A DNA stretch of 64,000 nt from positions 124,001 to 188,000 of the forward strand of contig NZ_MUNV01000006.1 in NCBI RefSeq assembly GCF_002001125.1, in the 5' to 3' direction. The notes below the pieces were generated by a model. That model worked only from the letters and a program-made list of their open reading frames with translations, was not told the origin of the DNA and did no database searches. Below, piece by piece: positions 52,001-60,666 of this stretch. Source of the stretch: Rhodanobacter sp. B04 (GTDB lineage Bacteria; Pseudomonadota; Gammaproteobacteria; Xanthomonadales; Rhodanobacteraceae). Both the position numbers and the translations under genes were made by a program. How positions within the stretch are numbered: the stretch's first letter is position 1; each line of letters opens with the position of its first letter.

Positions 52001-52506
52001 TGACTGAAAAAGCGTTCCTCGTGCGACAGGTGGCGACCGAACGCGATGCTGCGCAGGGTGGCGGTGAAGATCCATGAACCATCGCGCTGGGTCGGATAGG
52101 CGTCATCCCACACGAACACCAGTCCGAACGCAGGCCACAATCGCCACAAGGCCACCAGCGCCAGCACGAGCGCCGCCGCCAGCAGCAGCGCCGCACCGAG
52201 GCTCGGGTTCTGGCTCAGTTGCAGCATCGGCCACGCCACCAGCACGAATACCAGGGCGGCGTATCCGGTGAACATCACCAGATGCGCGGCACCGCGGCGT
52301 AGCACGGTACGGCCGAAACGCGGCTCGGGATCGAAGCCGATCGCATGGCATACCGCCGCCATGGTCAGTGCATTGGCCAGCAGCAGCGGGATCAGCGTCA
52401 GCGGATGCGTGGCGAATCCGGCCGCGGCGATGGCGATGAGTCCCGGGATGAACCAGGCGAGAGCCTGCAGCAGAGGCGGGCGGCGGCGCGATTTGGGTTG
52501 AGTCAT
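49057..52506 (-). CDS. Large membrane protein with about twenty ankyrin repeats
   Basis: A 1149-residue protein. The first 260 residues hold about six hydrophobic helices with a basic N-terminus and a conserved-looking loop VWDDAYPTQRDGSWIFTATLRS. After a Pro/Ser/Thr-rich linker with a RPVLSEVERT insert (about 251-260), nearly all the rest is ankyrin repeats of about 33 residues, many with good consensus (DANGRSALHAAAQFGF, DQHGSTALMEAARAGAS). Several middle units are degenerate. It probably anchors a cytoplasmic ankyrin array for protein binding; partners are unknown. It is not an injected effector type, because it is membrane-bound. The gene overlaps the GT9 gene 3' end by 25 bases. Confidence 0.85.
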   Translation of the reverse strand: MTQPKSRRRPPLLQALAWFIPGLIAIAAAGFATHPLTLIPLLLANALTMAAVCHAIGFDPEPRFGRTVLRRGAAHLVMFTGYAALVFVLVAWPMLQLSQNPSLGAALLLAAALVLALVALWRLWPAFGLVFVWDDAYPTQRDGSWIFTATLRSIAFGRHLSHEERFFSHFLPASLALLALAFGAIALTGLVGMLPAEPRIAALALYGIVLLPLGCLVIANRTLRALLCERHQPRRRSDNAATPPNTTSTPRPVLSEVERTAGTPEQAEALLAATRDGDIERALALIEAGADPDTAPTAEDRDQRPVLMLAALLPDTRLLRALIVKGADVNRATGGLTPLLAATRDSWHGRAEAVLTLLANGASPLATDAEGNTALHGAVLSADAGVAAMLLDAAAPINALNQAGISPLATACRAANWPLAKFLLEHGAKPTPADGEPALVAAAGIADDDATGVKLLLKHRATVNAVDARHRHALLNAAAEGHEQIARALCAAGADINLADQHGSTALMEAARAGASSIVQLLAAAQPDARARDQHGRDALTLACQSPHAHGETVCALLALGAEPKAAGGDGRSALDHAAAAGRWDLVALLDPDTPLPANLSRELLAEGADTPAHLLDALRFGHWAIVSSFAERVREWPQAQLAQLYLDLATPGLTAARRWLLEHGLDAEARLEAPRLDDAETGEVAALPPLGRRLFDALLQQLPNSTEALDDLLQAGASPAGAGLLAQALARLNGAAQGAALPLNLLERGADPFGPDARERTPLHLAVINAQLDLLQALLARGCDPNTRDRDSRTPLFAALEHGAQALPLVRTLIAHGANPEAADANGETPLGLALEHPAVERWLDWRDWQRPNRPLRAQDLPAAAAAGALTTVQRLLELGFAVDTRDEQGASALLRACGAGHREIAASLLAAGADAAQSASSGVTPLAAAVAARREALVELLLEHHVAADQRLPNEATALMVATAMGYPEIAERLLDAGADVNAVDANGRSALHAAAQFGFEHNDSLRARRLFDGLLKRGADINRADSEGKTPLLLLLGAQLRPGSECDATHIGALVPLLLEAGAKVEHADQRGVTALHACAMHALLPPARVLLSRGADRSAADAFGRSAADVARQLGYIDIAHELAARSSAIPSVRQTLRQPAQPAE
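51727..51756 (-). repeat. Short insert encoding RPVLSEVERT, resembling a dispersed repeat
   Basis: The translated PVLSEVE motif matches a peptide produced by small dispersed repeats seen in many unrelated bacterial genomes (the opposite reading gives FDKLRT-like peptides). Here it sits in the disordered linker between membrane and ankyrin parts. Only one copy was noticed in the window. Confidence 0.4.
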
Positions 52507-52579
52507 GGCCACAGTATAGAAATCGTTGGACGGACAGACGGTAACCAAGTGTTAACGCCATGGACTGGATCAGCGTGGC

Positions 52580-52873
52580 TCATTCGTCCCGGTCGTCCCG
52601 CGGTGCATGTGTATAGGCGAGGTGGTTGGCCGTCGCCAGTGTTTCCTGCGGCGGCAGCTGCAGGTGCCAACCCTGCATGCGCAGATGTTCGAGTACCTGT
52701 CTGGTGTCCTCGATCGGCAGTTTGCGCTGTTCGTCGAGCGACACCTCCATCACGAAACGCAACTCACCGAGCAAAAGCACCAAGGATTCGGGCAAGACAT
52801 CGAACGCATCGCGCTGCGCCAGCCACAGGTAGCTGTCGTGCTTGCGCAGGCTGGCATAGACAAAACATTGCAT
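52580..52873 (-). CDS. YcgL domain-containing protein
   Basis: A 97-residue cytoplasmic protein matching YcgL: MQCFVYASLRKHDSYLWLAQRDAFDVLPESLVLLLGELRFVMEVSL, then RQVLEHLRMQGWHLQLPPQET. The YcgL fold is known from structure, but its role is unclear; some studies link the family to RNA metabolism. It lies 84 bases after the aldehyde dehydrogenase gene on the same strand. Confidence 0.88.
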   Translation of the reverse strand: MQCFVYASLRKHDSYLWLAQRDAFDVLPESLVLLLGELRFVMEVSLDEQRKLPIEDTRQVLEHLRMQGWHLQLPPQETLATANHLAYTHAPRDDRDE

Positions 52874-52957
52874 GGCGATACCTGCTTGGAATGCATGGCT
52901 GGGGCGACGCCCAGAGCATTCGCGAGGGTAGCAGGAGCGCGGCCCGGTCGCGCCGTT

Positions 52958-54373
52958 CTAGCCGCGTTTCAGCAACAGGCCCAGCATGCGCTTGAAGCGT
53001 GCACCGTACGGCGGGTTGAGCAGGCCGACGCCGTTGAAGCGCGCCTGCCGGAACACCGGCTTCAGATGCGAGAACGTGTGGAAGCCGGCCTCGCCGTGGT
53101 AACCGCCCATGCCAGAGGCGCCGACGCCGCCGAACGGCAGGCCGTGCTGGGCGATGTGGAACAGGGTGTCGTTGAGGCTGACGCCGCCGGCCACGGTGCG
53201 TGCCAACACGCGGTCGATCAACGCCTGATCCTGTTCGAACAGATACAGCGCCAGCGGATGCGGATGCGCGGCGACGTACGCGATCGCCTCGTCCAGGTTG
53301 TCGTATGGCACCAGCGGCAGCAACGGGCCGAAGATCTCTTCCTGCATCACGCTCATGGTGTCGTTGACACCGGTCAACAGCACCGGCGACAGCCGACGCG
53401 GCTGCGTGTTACTTGCGGTCTCGTCGCCCAGTGTTTCGGCACGCGCGCCAGCGGCCACCGCGTCGTCACGCAGCGCCGCAATGCGCTGATATTGGCGATC
53501 GGAGACGATGCTGGTGTATTGCTCGTTCTCACCCAGCCTGGGGTACAGCCGGCCAGCGGCAGTGCGAGCTGCTGCGACGAAATCGGTCACCTGCGCACGG
53601 GGCAGCAGCACGTAGTCGGGCGCGATGCAGGTCTGCCCGGCATTGACCAGCTTGCCGAACAGGATGCGTTCCACCGCGTGCTCGAAGCGCGCGCCAGGCC
53701 CGATGATGGCCGGCGACTTGCCGCCCAGCTCCAGCGTTACCGGGGTCAGGTTGGCGGACGCCGCGCGCATCACATGATGGCCCACCGCAGTGGAGCCGGT
53801 GAACAGCAGGTGGTCGAACGGCAGCGCGGAAAAGGCCTGCGCCACGGCCGCATCGCCGGTCACCACGGTGACTTCGTCGGGCCGGAAATAGCGTGCCATC
53901 TGTTCGGCGAACAGCGCCGAGAAGCGTGGCGTGAACTCGCTCATCTTCAGCATCGCGCGATTGCCGGCGACTAGCGCGTCGACCAGCGGGCCGACTGCCA
54001 GATACAGCGGGTAATTCCACGGCACGATGATTCCGATTACGCCGAGCGGCTGTGGGCGCAGCTCGGTGCGTGCCGGCAGGAACGCCAGGCCGGCCAGTTT
54101 TCGCCGTGGCTTCATCCAGCGCCGGCCGTGGCCGAGCGCGTGGCGGATCGCGGACAGGCTGGGGAACAGTTCCAGCAGGTCGGTTTCCTCGCGCGGGCGG
54201 CAGCCGAAGTCGGCGTTGATCGCCGCTGCGAAAGTCTCGCGCTGTTCGAGCAGCATCTTCTCCAGCGTACGCAGCCTGGTGGCGCGCGCGCGCCAGTCCG
54301 GCATCGGCTCGGCGCGCTGGGCGGTGCGCAGGAGTTGCAGGCGCTGGTTGAGGTCGTTGGCGGAATCGGTCAT
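52958..54373 (-). CDS. Coniferyl-aldehyde-dehydrogenase-type aldehyde dehydrogenase
   Basis: A 471-residue ALDH-superfamily enzyme of the fatty/coniferyl aldehyde (class 3-like) branch. Catalytic residues are Glu215 (VTLELGGKSP) and Cys249 (NAGQTCIAPD); the NAD-binding segment is VIGIIVPWNYPLYLAVGPLVDALVAGN, and the FTGSTAVGHHVM turn is present. It oxidises aromatic or aliphatic aldehydes to acids with NAD(P)+. It lies after a TonB receptor gene and close to the diheme cytochrome and beta-helix genes. The start is ATG at 54373; GTG at 54382 is an alternative. Confidence 0.88.
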   Translation of the reverse strand: MTDSANDLNQRLQLLRTAQRAEPMPDWRARATRLRTLEKMLLEQRETFAAAINADFGCRPREETDLLELFPSLSAIRHALGHGRRWMKPRRKLAGLAFLPARTELRPQPLGVIGIIVPWNYPLYLAVGPLVDALVAGNRAMLKMSEFTPRFSALFAEQMARYFRPDEVTVVTGDAAVAQAFSALPFDHLLFTGSTAVGHHVMRAASANLTPVTLELGGKSPAIIGPGARFEHAVERILFGKLVNAGQTCIAPDYVLLPRAQVTDFVAAARTAAGRLYPRLGENEQYTSIVSDRQYQRIAALRDDAVAAGARAETLGDETASNTQPRRLSPVLLTGVNDTMSVMQEEIFGPLLPLVPYDNLDEAIAYVAAHPHPLALYLFEQDQALIDRVLARTVAGGVSLNDTLFHIAQHGLPFGGVGASGMGGYHGEAGFHTFSHLKPVFRQARFNGVGLLNPPYGARFKRMLGLLLKRG

Positions 54374-54458
54374 GGCAGGCACTTGTATGAAGGATGCAGC
54401 ATGCGCTCATCCATCGGAGTGTGCGAGGACAGGCTGTGTGGCTGCGCAGGCATGGGCA

Positions 54459-56972
54459 TCAGAATTTCGCGCGCAGCTCCACGCCCCACGTGCGCGGCGG
54501 CGTGATGTTCGCGTAAGCCGAGCCCAAGGGTGCGGCGGTGTTGTCGACACCGGTGACGTAGCGCTTGTCGAGCAGGTTGCTGACGAAGATGCCGACGCCC
54601 CATTGGTCGCCCGGTGCATTCCAATCCAGCCGCATGTCGACGCTCTGCTGGGCCGTCCCGACGGGGAAGTTGGGGCTGACCTGGCAGGTGCCCTGAAACC
54701 CGGAGCCGCTGTTACAGCGCGTCTTGCCGCGAAAACCGTACGCGGCGTTGTAGACCAGGCTGCCGTTGAATACATCGGGCACGGTATAGCTGAGGTTGGC
54801 GGCACCGGAGAAGAAGGGGGTGCCGGTGGGTTGGCCGGACAGGTTCTTGCTGTCCGTGGAGATGTAATGCGTGTAGGTCGAATCGATATAGGCGCCATTG
54901 AGGCCCAGCCGCAGATTGCCGAACGGTATCCACTGCAGCTCGGCCTCCAGTCCATGAGCGTGCTGGTCGCTGGTGGTGATCACGTATTGCGGAACGCCAT
55001 TGGTGCCCGTCGGCGCCGGCTGCAGCGACAGCCCCTGAAGGTTGTCGTAGGTGTAGTAGTACCCGGTCACATTGAACAACAGGTGCTGATCCGGGAACAC
55101 GGTCTTGACCCCACCTTCATAGTTGGTCACGTGTTCCGGCGCGTAGGTTCCGCCGACCTGCTGGAAGTTGAAGCCCCCGGCCTGGTAGCCCCTCGTCACG
55201 GAAGCATAGGCCATCACGTTCGGGGTGAAGTGGTAGTCCAGCACGATGCGCGGACTGACGTTGCGCCAGTTGCTGCGCTTTTGTGTCAGCACGCCGATCG
55301 GACCGGCGGTATCGGGGGTGAATATGAGGTTTTGCTCGAACTCGGGAAGGACAAGGCCGTCAAAAATCGGATTTCCCGAGGGAGGCAGAGCGGCCAGGGT
55401 GGCATCGAGCTGGGGTGCGTAGCGTGGCGGGATGAACCAGCTGTACTGTTTCTGGTCGAGGGTGAAGCGCACGCCAGTGGTCAGGTTGAGCTTGTCGCTG
55501 AGGTGCCAGATCACGTCGCCATAGGTCGCGTACGAGGTGATGGTCTGGCCGTTGCGGACCTGTTCGCTCCAGGGGTCGCCGAGCAGGGAGGCCAACTGCG
55601 GCATGGTTGGAATGAGGCTGTCGACCAGCGGCCATCCCACCTGGCTGGCAAAATTATTGAGGATCAGGGTGGTCACGGAGTTGGTGTTGACATCGACCTG
55701 GCTGGTTTGATGCGACTTCTCCAGATAGAAGCTGGTGCCGGCGACCCAGTCGATCAGGTCGGTGTTGCCGGACAGCTTGAACTCCTGGTACCAGCTGTTG
55801 CTGTGCTCGATGTTGGCGGTGTCGAGATAGACGTTGTAGTTGTTGGTGCCGTCGTAGTCGCCCAGGTTGAACGTGTCGAAGTTGCGCCACGCCGTGGTGG
55901 ACGTGAAGCTGCCCCAGCTGAAGGTATGGTCGACGGTCAAGGTGGCGCCGTCGAAACGGCGCGTTTCGGCCCCGCCGACGGCGTCGTTGTACAGCGGCGA
56001 ATGCAACGGGTTGACATAGGTGGCCGGGTCGGTGGGGTATGGCGGTATCGTCATGCTGTTCAGCGGTGCCGGGAGCTGCGTATAGCTCGACAGCGGAATC
56101 AGCCCGAATGCCGGATGCGGCGCCTGCTTGAGTTGCTCATGGTCCCAGGCCAGCAGCACCCGCGTGTCCGGCGTGATGTTCCAGCGATACACGGCCCGCG
56201 TGCCCCAGTCGTCGTTGCCCCCGTAATGCTTGCCGCTGGCGGCGTCTTTGACCCAGCCGTCGCTCTGGTTGTCCAGCACGCTCACGCGCAGCGCCATGTC
56301 CTTGTTCAGCGGAATGTTGATCAGCGCGTCGCCGTAGCGCTCGCCGTAGTTGCCGTAGCGCAGGGTGGCCTTGGCTTCGAACTTGTCACTGGGTTCATTG
56401 GTAACGATGGAGATCGCGCCGCCAGCGGAATTGCGACCGAACAGCGTGCCTTGCGGGCCTTTCAGCACCTCGATCCGCGCGATGTCGTTGAATGCCAGCA
56501 GTGCGCCGCCGGTACGCGCGGCGTAGACGCCATCCACATAGACACCGACCGCGGATTCCGTGCCGGCGCCGAACCCGCTGCCACCGATGCCGCGCAGCTC
56601 ATACGAGGGCTGGGTCGGCTGGTCGGCACTGACCACCAGGCCCGGCACGAAGATGTCCATCTTGCTGATGTCGGTGGCGGCCAGCGTCTGCACCTGCTTC
56701 GCGGTGATGATCTGCACCGGGATCGGTACCGACTGCACCTCCTGCGAGCGGCTCTGCGCCGTCACCGTCACGTTGCCAAGCAGCTTCGCTTCGGCGACCT
56801 TGGCCTTGCTGTCGGGCGCCTGATCGGGCGTGGCGGCCGTTCCGCTGGTGGCAGTGTCCTGCGGCGCAGGGTCGGCGGCGATGGCCAGCGACGGGCCGCA
56901 CAGAAACAGCGTACTGGCGCCCAGCAGCAACCGGTGCAAGGCGATCGAAAGTGGACGTTGACGCATGCTCAT
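54459..56972 (-). CDS. TonB-dependent outer-membrane receptor
   Basis: An 837-residue receptor of the class with an N-terminal VTVTAQSRSQEVQSVPIPVQIITAKQ TonB-box/plug start, plug GLVVSADQPTQPSYELRGIGGSGFGAGTESAVGVYVDGVYAARTGGALLAFNDIARIEVLKGPQGTLFGRNSAGGAI, and a barrel ending in RAKF. This class includes many Caulobacter- and sphingomonad-type receptors for sugars, aromatics and lipids, not only siderophores. A signal peptide spans about residues 1-31. The start is set by a GGGGAG site 7 bases upstream; earlier ATG codons in the frame lack this. It follows the diheme cytochrome gene by 62 bases and probably supplies its substrate. Confidence 0.9.
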   Translation of the reverse strand: MSMRQRPLSIALHRLLLGASTLFLCGPSLAIAADPAPQDTATSGTAATPDQAPDSKAKVAEAKLLGNVTVTAQSRSQEVQSVPIPVQIITAKQVQTLAATDISKMDIFVPGLVVSADQPTQPSYELRGIGGSGFGAGTESAVGVYVDGVYAARTGGALLAFNDIARIEVLKGPQGTLFGRNSAGGAISIVTNEPSDKFEAKATLRYGNYGERYGDALINIPLNKDMALRVSVLDNQSDGWVKDAASGKHYGGNDDWGTRAVYRWNITPDTRVLLAWDHEQLKQAPHPAFGLIPLSSYTQLPAPLNSMTIPPYPTDPATYVNPLHSPLYNDAVGGAETRRFDGATLTVDHTFSWGSFTSTTAWRNFDTFNLGDYDGTNNYNVYLDTANIEHSNSWYQEFKLSGNTDLIDWVAGTSFYLEKSHQTSQVDVNTNSVTTLILNNFASQVGWPLVDSLIPTMPQLASLLGDPWSEQVRNGQTITSYATYGDVIWHLSDKLNLTTGVRFTLDQKQYSWFIPPRYAPQLDATLAALPPSGNPIFDGLVLPEFEQNLIFTPDTAGPIGVLTQKRSNWRNVSPRIVLDYHFTPNVMAYASVTRGYQAGGFNFQQVGGTYAPEHVTNYEGGVKTVFPDQHLLFNVTGYYYTYDNLQGLSLQPAPTGTNGVPQYVITTSDQHAHGLEAELQWIPFGNLRLGLNGAYIDSTYTHYISTDSKNLSGQPTGTPFFSGAANLSYTVPDVFNGSLVYNAAYGFRGKTRCNSGSGFQGTCQVSPNFPVGTAQQSVDMRLDWNAPGDQWGVGIFVSNLLDKRYVTGVDNTAAPLGSAYANITPPRTWGVELRAKF

Positions 56973-57034
56973 GCCGTGCTCCCCATGCATGGTGTGGCCA
57001 TGCCTCGCGGGCACGGCGCTCTTGGTATTGGCTC

Positions 57035-58192
57035 TCAATGCAACGTCACGCAGCTCCCCGGCTGCGCGGCGATCCAAGCCTTGATCAGTGCCACGCCTTC
57101 GCGGTGCACGGTACTGCGGCCGATCTCCGGCATCATCGTGCCCGGTTCGGTGGACGACAGTCGATAGGGAATGATCGAATCCTCGGGCTTGCCCGGCACA
57201 ATGTCGAACAAGTGGTCGCCGGTACCCTGGCCGGCAGCAGTCGGCGGTTTGCAGATGCCCAGATGGCGGTCTTCCGGCGTGTCGTAGGTCAGCGACAGCC
57301 CGGTGGTGTTGGCTGCACCGTGCGGGTTGTGGCAGTGGCCGCAGTTGATGTCGAGGTAGGCGCGTGCACGCGCATCCAGCGGCGCTTTCGGATCGGCCCA
57401 GTCCGCATCGCGCGGTGCCGCTGCGGCTGCGGGCGCGTCGCTGAGGTAGCCCACCTGCATCAGATGTTCGAGCTGGTTCTGCTCACCGCCGGCATAGCGG
57501 TAGTCCTTGTTGATGTGGCGTGCCTTCGGGCCGATCGGATGGATCTTGCGGTCGATCCAGTCCTGCGCATGGCAGCTGGCGCACTGGCTTTCGTCCGGCA
57601 CCACGTAGTTGAAGTCTTCGCGCGCAGGTGTGCCGTCGCTGGGCATGGCATCGACCAGGGTCAATGGCATCACCGCACCGGTGCGGGCGAGCGTGGCTTC
57701 GGTCTGTGCCTCGTTCCACACGTAGGGCATCGCCGCCCAGCCATCCTTGCGCCGCACCAGGATGCGGGTCTCGACCAGGTGCACGTGCGCCATGTCGAGA
57801 CCCTGGCCGGCGAAGTCGTGCGAGTAATCGTAGCTGCGTGCGATATCGGCGAACTTGCCGTCGGCGGCTTTCGGGTAATAGAACGTCTTGCTGATCACCG
57901 TGCCGACCGGGAAGTCGAAGGTGTCGCTGGGGTTGTACTTCGCCGACGTGCCCTTCGGCATCCAGATCGTGCGCAGCTTGTGCGCGTAGTCGGTGAACAG
58001 CGGTGTATTGAGATCGTACGGCACCACGCCGTCGTTGAGCTCAAGCTTGCCGTCGCGCACCTCGACCACGTGCCAGTCGCTGAGTTTCGGTGGCCGGCCG
58101 TCGGCGTGGAAGGCCACCGGCGGCATGCCGCGCTGGCATGCCGTCAACAGCAACAGGACGAGCAGCGGCAACGCATGTCTGATCCATTTCAT
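57035..58192 (-). CDS. SO2930/HNE_0200-type diheme c-type cytochrome lipoprotein
   Basis: A 385-residue exported lipoprotein (lipobox LLLLLTACQRG). Two heme-binding motifs are present: CASCH (204-208) and CGHCH (284-288). The region before the hemes (GGRPPKLSDWHVVEVRDGKLELNDGVVPYDLNTPLFTDYAHKLRTIWMP) is characteristic of this family, whose function is unknown. It probably carries electrons in the periplasm. Database notes recalled from the family models (TIGR03805/TIGR03806) say it occurs as a pair with a beta-helix protein; here that partner is directly upstream (17 bases between genes). Confidence 0.88.
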   Translation of the reverse strand: MKWIRHALPLLVLLLLTACQRGMPPVAFHADGRPPKLSDWHVVEVRDGKLELNDGVVPYDLNTPLFTDYAHKLRTIWMPKGTSAKYNPSDTFDFPVGTVISKTFYYPKAADGKFADIARSYDYSHDFAGQGLDMAHVHLVETRILVRRKDGWAAMPYVWNEAQTEATLARTGAVMPLTLVDAMPSDGTPAREDFNYVVPDESQCASCHAQDWIDRKIHPIGPKARHINKDYRYAGGEQNQLEHLMQVGYLSDAPAAAAAPRDADWADPKAPLDARARAYLDINCGHCHNPHGAANTTGLSLTYDTPEDRHLGICKPPTAAGQGTGDHLFDIVPGKPEDSIIPYRLSSTEPGTMMPEIGRSTVHREGVALIKAWIAAQPGSCVTLH

Positions 58193-58209
58193 CCGCACTG
58201 ACGATACCC

Positions 58210-59445
58210 TCACACCTTCGGCTCCGGATTCAGCACCACCGGCGGCAGCTTGGGCAGGGTGCACTGATATGGTTTGGTGTCGGTGCTTGGGTTCTTGTAG
58301 TCGTGCGCGCCGTCGGCATTCAGCACCCCGTTGACGTCCTGGATGCAGATGCGGTCATCCGGTGGCGGCAGGCCGTTCACCAGGTCCTTCGGGTCGCTGT
58401 AGCCGTCCCACAGCACGTCGGGGAAGCGGCCAGTGAGTCCGTAGACGGCGGTCTTCAGGGTCTTCAGCTTGAGCCCGTCGGGCGAATCGCCGCCGCCCGT
58501 CAGACGGTTGCCGTAGATGAAGATGCCCTTCGGGTACGGGTTGTAGTCGGCGGCCACACCGCGGGTGTTGTAGTAGTTGGTGGAGAAGTAGCTGGCGACG
58601 ATCAGGTTCGCGGTCTGGTTGTCGGCGATGTCGTTGTCGAAGATCTCCACCTTGTCGTTGGAGTTCACCACCACGCCGGAGCCGGCCGGCACGCTCGCCA
58701 CCGCCGCGCCCTTGGCGGCGAAGTTGCCGGTGTTGTTGGCGAACACCTTGTTCTTGAACACGCGGGTGGCGTGTCCCGCCTGCGAAAGGTTGGGCATGTT
58801 GAACACCAGGATGCCGCCGGTGTTCTTGGTCGCGGTGTTCTCGTAGACGTCGGCGTTGATCGAGTTCTCGATCTCGATGCCGGCCACGTTCTGTTCGGCG
58901 CGGTTGCGCCGCACGACGATGTTCTGCGACTGGCCGACGTAGATGCCGGCATCGGAGGCGCCGATCACCACCGAATCTTCGACCAGCACGTTCTGCGTCT
59001 TCACCGGGTACAGGCCGTAGGCACCGTTGGTGGTCTGCGGGCCGGCGGTCCACTCGATGCGCACGCCGTGGATGGTGATGTTCCTGCCCTGGTTGATCTT
59101 CAGCGCGTCGCCCTTGGTGTCCTCGATCGCCAGGTTCTCGATGGTGAAATCGTTGGCGTTGACCAACAGTCCTTCGGGCCCGACCAACTGGCCCTTGAAC
59201 GACAGCACGGTCTTGTCCATGCCGGCGCCCTTGATGGTGACGCCATCGGTGCGCAGGCTGAGACCGCGCTTGAGCGAATAATGGCCGGCGGGAATCTCGA
59301 TCACGCTGCCGGGTTTGGCGTCGAGCAACTGCTGTTGCAGCTTGCTCTCGAACGATGCATCGGTTTGGCTTTGCGGTGCCGGTTCGTGCTGGCCACAGCC
59401 AGCCAGCAGGATGGCGGCGGCAATCGGCATGCAGATCTTGCGCAT
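58210..59445 (-). CDS. Parallel beta-helix repeat lipoprotein, partner of the diheme cytochrome
   Basis: A 411-residue lipoprotein (lipobox ILLAGCGQHEP). The body is right-handed parallel beta-helix with repeating strands: GVTIKGAGMDKTVLSFKGQ, NDFTIENLAIEDTKGDALKINQGRNITIHGVRIEW, NVLVEDSVVIGASDAGIYVGQSQNIVVRRNRAEQNVAGIEIENS. This is the pectin-lyase-like / NosD-like fold, but no lyase catalytic Asp cluster was identified. By recollection this matches the TIGR03805 family, function unknown. A GGGGAG site lies 8 bases before the ATG. It is the first gene of the probable operon with the cytochrome, receptor and dehydrogenase, and lies downstream of the AraC regulator on the same strand. Confidence 0.87.
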   Translation of the reverse strand: MRKICMPIAAAILLAGCGQHEPAPQSQTDASFESKLQQQLLDAKPGSVIEIPAGHYSLKRGLSLRTDGVTIKGAGMDKTVLSFKGQLVGPEGLLVNANDFTIENLAIEDTKGDALKINQGRNITIHGVRIEWTAGPQTTNGAYGLYPVKTQNVLVEDSVVIGASDAGIYVGQSQNIVVRRNRAEQNVAGIEIENSINADVYENTATKNTGGILVFNMPNLSQAGHATRVFKNKVFANNTGNFAAKGAAVASVPAGSGVVVNSNDKVEIFDNDIADNQTANLIVASYFSTNYYNTRGVAADYNPYPKGIFIYGNRLTGGGDSPDGLKLKTLKTAVYGLTGRFPDVLWDGYSDPKDLVNGLPPPDDRICIQDVNGVLNADGAHDYKNPSTDTKPYQCTLPKLPPVVLNPEPKV

Positions 59446-59589
59446 GATGGAAGCTCCCCAGGCGCCGTGCGGCGCGGTATGGCCCACTGTCGTGCAAGCG
59501 TGCGATGAGGGGGAGGGCAAAAAGGACGAACAGGGGGGGCGAATCGGCCAGTCTTGAATCTGTAATGAGGGTCGGGCCCAGCTATCCGT

Positions 59590-60666
59590 TCAGGACATGC
59601 TGCGACGGGCCGACTGCGGCGGCATGCCGGTCCAGCGCTTGAACGCGCGACGGAATTCGCGCGGGTCGCTGAAACCCAGCTCGTTGCCGATCTCGGCCAC
59701 GCTGAGCTGGCCCGCGTGCAGCAGTTCCAGTGCGCGTTCGGCGCGGACACGATCGTGGATCTCGCGAAAGATGCGGCCGCTGTCCGCCAATCTGCGCCGC
59801 AGTGAGCGCTCGCTCAGATGCAGTGTGCGCGCCACTTCGGTCAACCTGGGATGTTCACGTAGCTGGCTGCGCAGCAGGCGCTCGACCGAACCGACGATCT
59901 CGTCATGACTGGCGTTGCCGCGCAGCTGTTGCTGGCACAGCGCCAACGCTTGCCGCGAGGTCAGCGGGTTATAGCCGGGCAACGGGTGAGCCAGCCAGCC
60001 GGTATCCACCAGGATGCGGTTGTACTGGGCGCCGAAAAGCACTTCGCAACGGAAAATCCGTGCGTATTCGTTGGCATAGGCCGGTGCGGGATAAGTCAGT
60101 TCCATCCGGACCGGCACCAGCTTCGGCCCGACCAGTTCGCGCGCAATGGCCAGCGAGCTGGAGAACAGCTCCTCGCACAGGAACGGCAGCAGCTCGATCT
60201 CGCCGAAGCGCGGCCACGCCTGCACCGCTACGGTCTGCGCGTCGAGCACGGCAAAGTCCACATCGAGCAGGCTGCCGCAGACCTTGTGGTTCTCGATGCC
60301 CACGCTCATCGCCTCGCCGAAATTGCGCGAGGTCATCATCGCCAGTCCGAGCAGGCCGAAGCTGCCGATGGTTTCATTGCTGCCAACCACCAGGCCCAGC
60401 GCCGGATCGCGCAGGACTTTCAGCCCGCGCCCGATCAGCGTGCGCGCCTGCCGGTAGGAGACCCGCACGCTGGGATCGTTGATCTGCTGGCGGGTGAGGC
60501 CGAGCCCGGCGAACCACGCATCGCTGGACAGCCCGCGTCTTGCCGCGAGCTCGGTCAGGTGCACCAGTACGTTGGGCGGTATGTCGGCAGCCAGGGCGCG
60601 CGGATCGGGCTCGGCCACCGACGACGGTGTAAGCCGTGAAACCTGCATTCCCGCCGCTTGTGACAT
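59590..60666 (-). CDS. AraC family regulator with N-terminal arabinose-binding-type domain
   Basis: A 358-residue regulator. The C-terminal 100 residues are the AraC/XylS double helix-turn-helix (LTEVARTLHLSERSLRRRLADSG, then LSVAEIGNELGFSDPREFRRAFKRWTGMPPQSAR). The N-terminal part (about 35-235) matches the AraC-type ligand domain PF12625 seen in regulators of ornithine, alkane or lipid use. It probably activates the beta-helix/cytochrome/receptor/dehydrogenase genes, which begin 144 bases downstream. A run of seven G at 59534-59540 lies in that gap. No obvious direct-repeat operator was found. Confidence 0.9.
   Translation of the reverse strand: MSQAAGMQVSRLTPSSVAEPDPRALAADIPPNVLVHLTELAARRGLSSDAWFAGLGLTRQQINDPSVRVSYRQARTLIGRGLKVLRDPALGLVVGSNETIGSFGLLGLAMMTSRNFGEAMSVGIENHKVCGSLLDVDFAVLDAQTVAVQAWPRFGEIELLPFLCEELFSSSLAIARELVGPKLVPVRMELTYPAPAYANEYARIFRCEVLFGAQYNRILVDTGWLAHPLPGYNPLTSRQALALCQQQLRGNASHDEIVGSVERLLRSQLREHPRLTEVARTLHLSERSLRRRLADSGRIFREIHDRVRAERALELLHAGQLSVAEIGNELGFSDPREFRRAFKRWTGMPPQSARRSMS

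Noticed and set aside
59534..59540. G7 tract before the beta-helix gene
   Set aside because: It lies in a non-coding gap; at seven bases it is weak evidence for phase variation.
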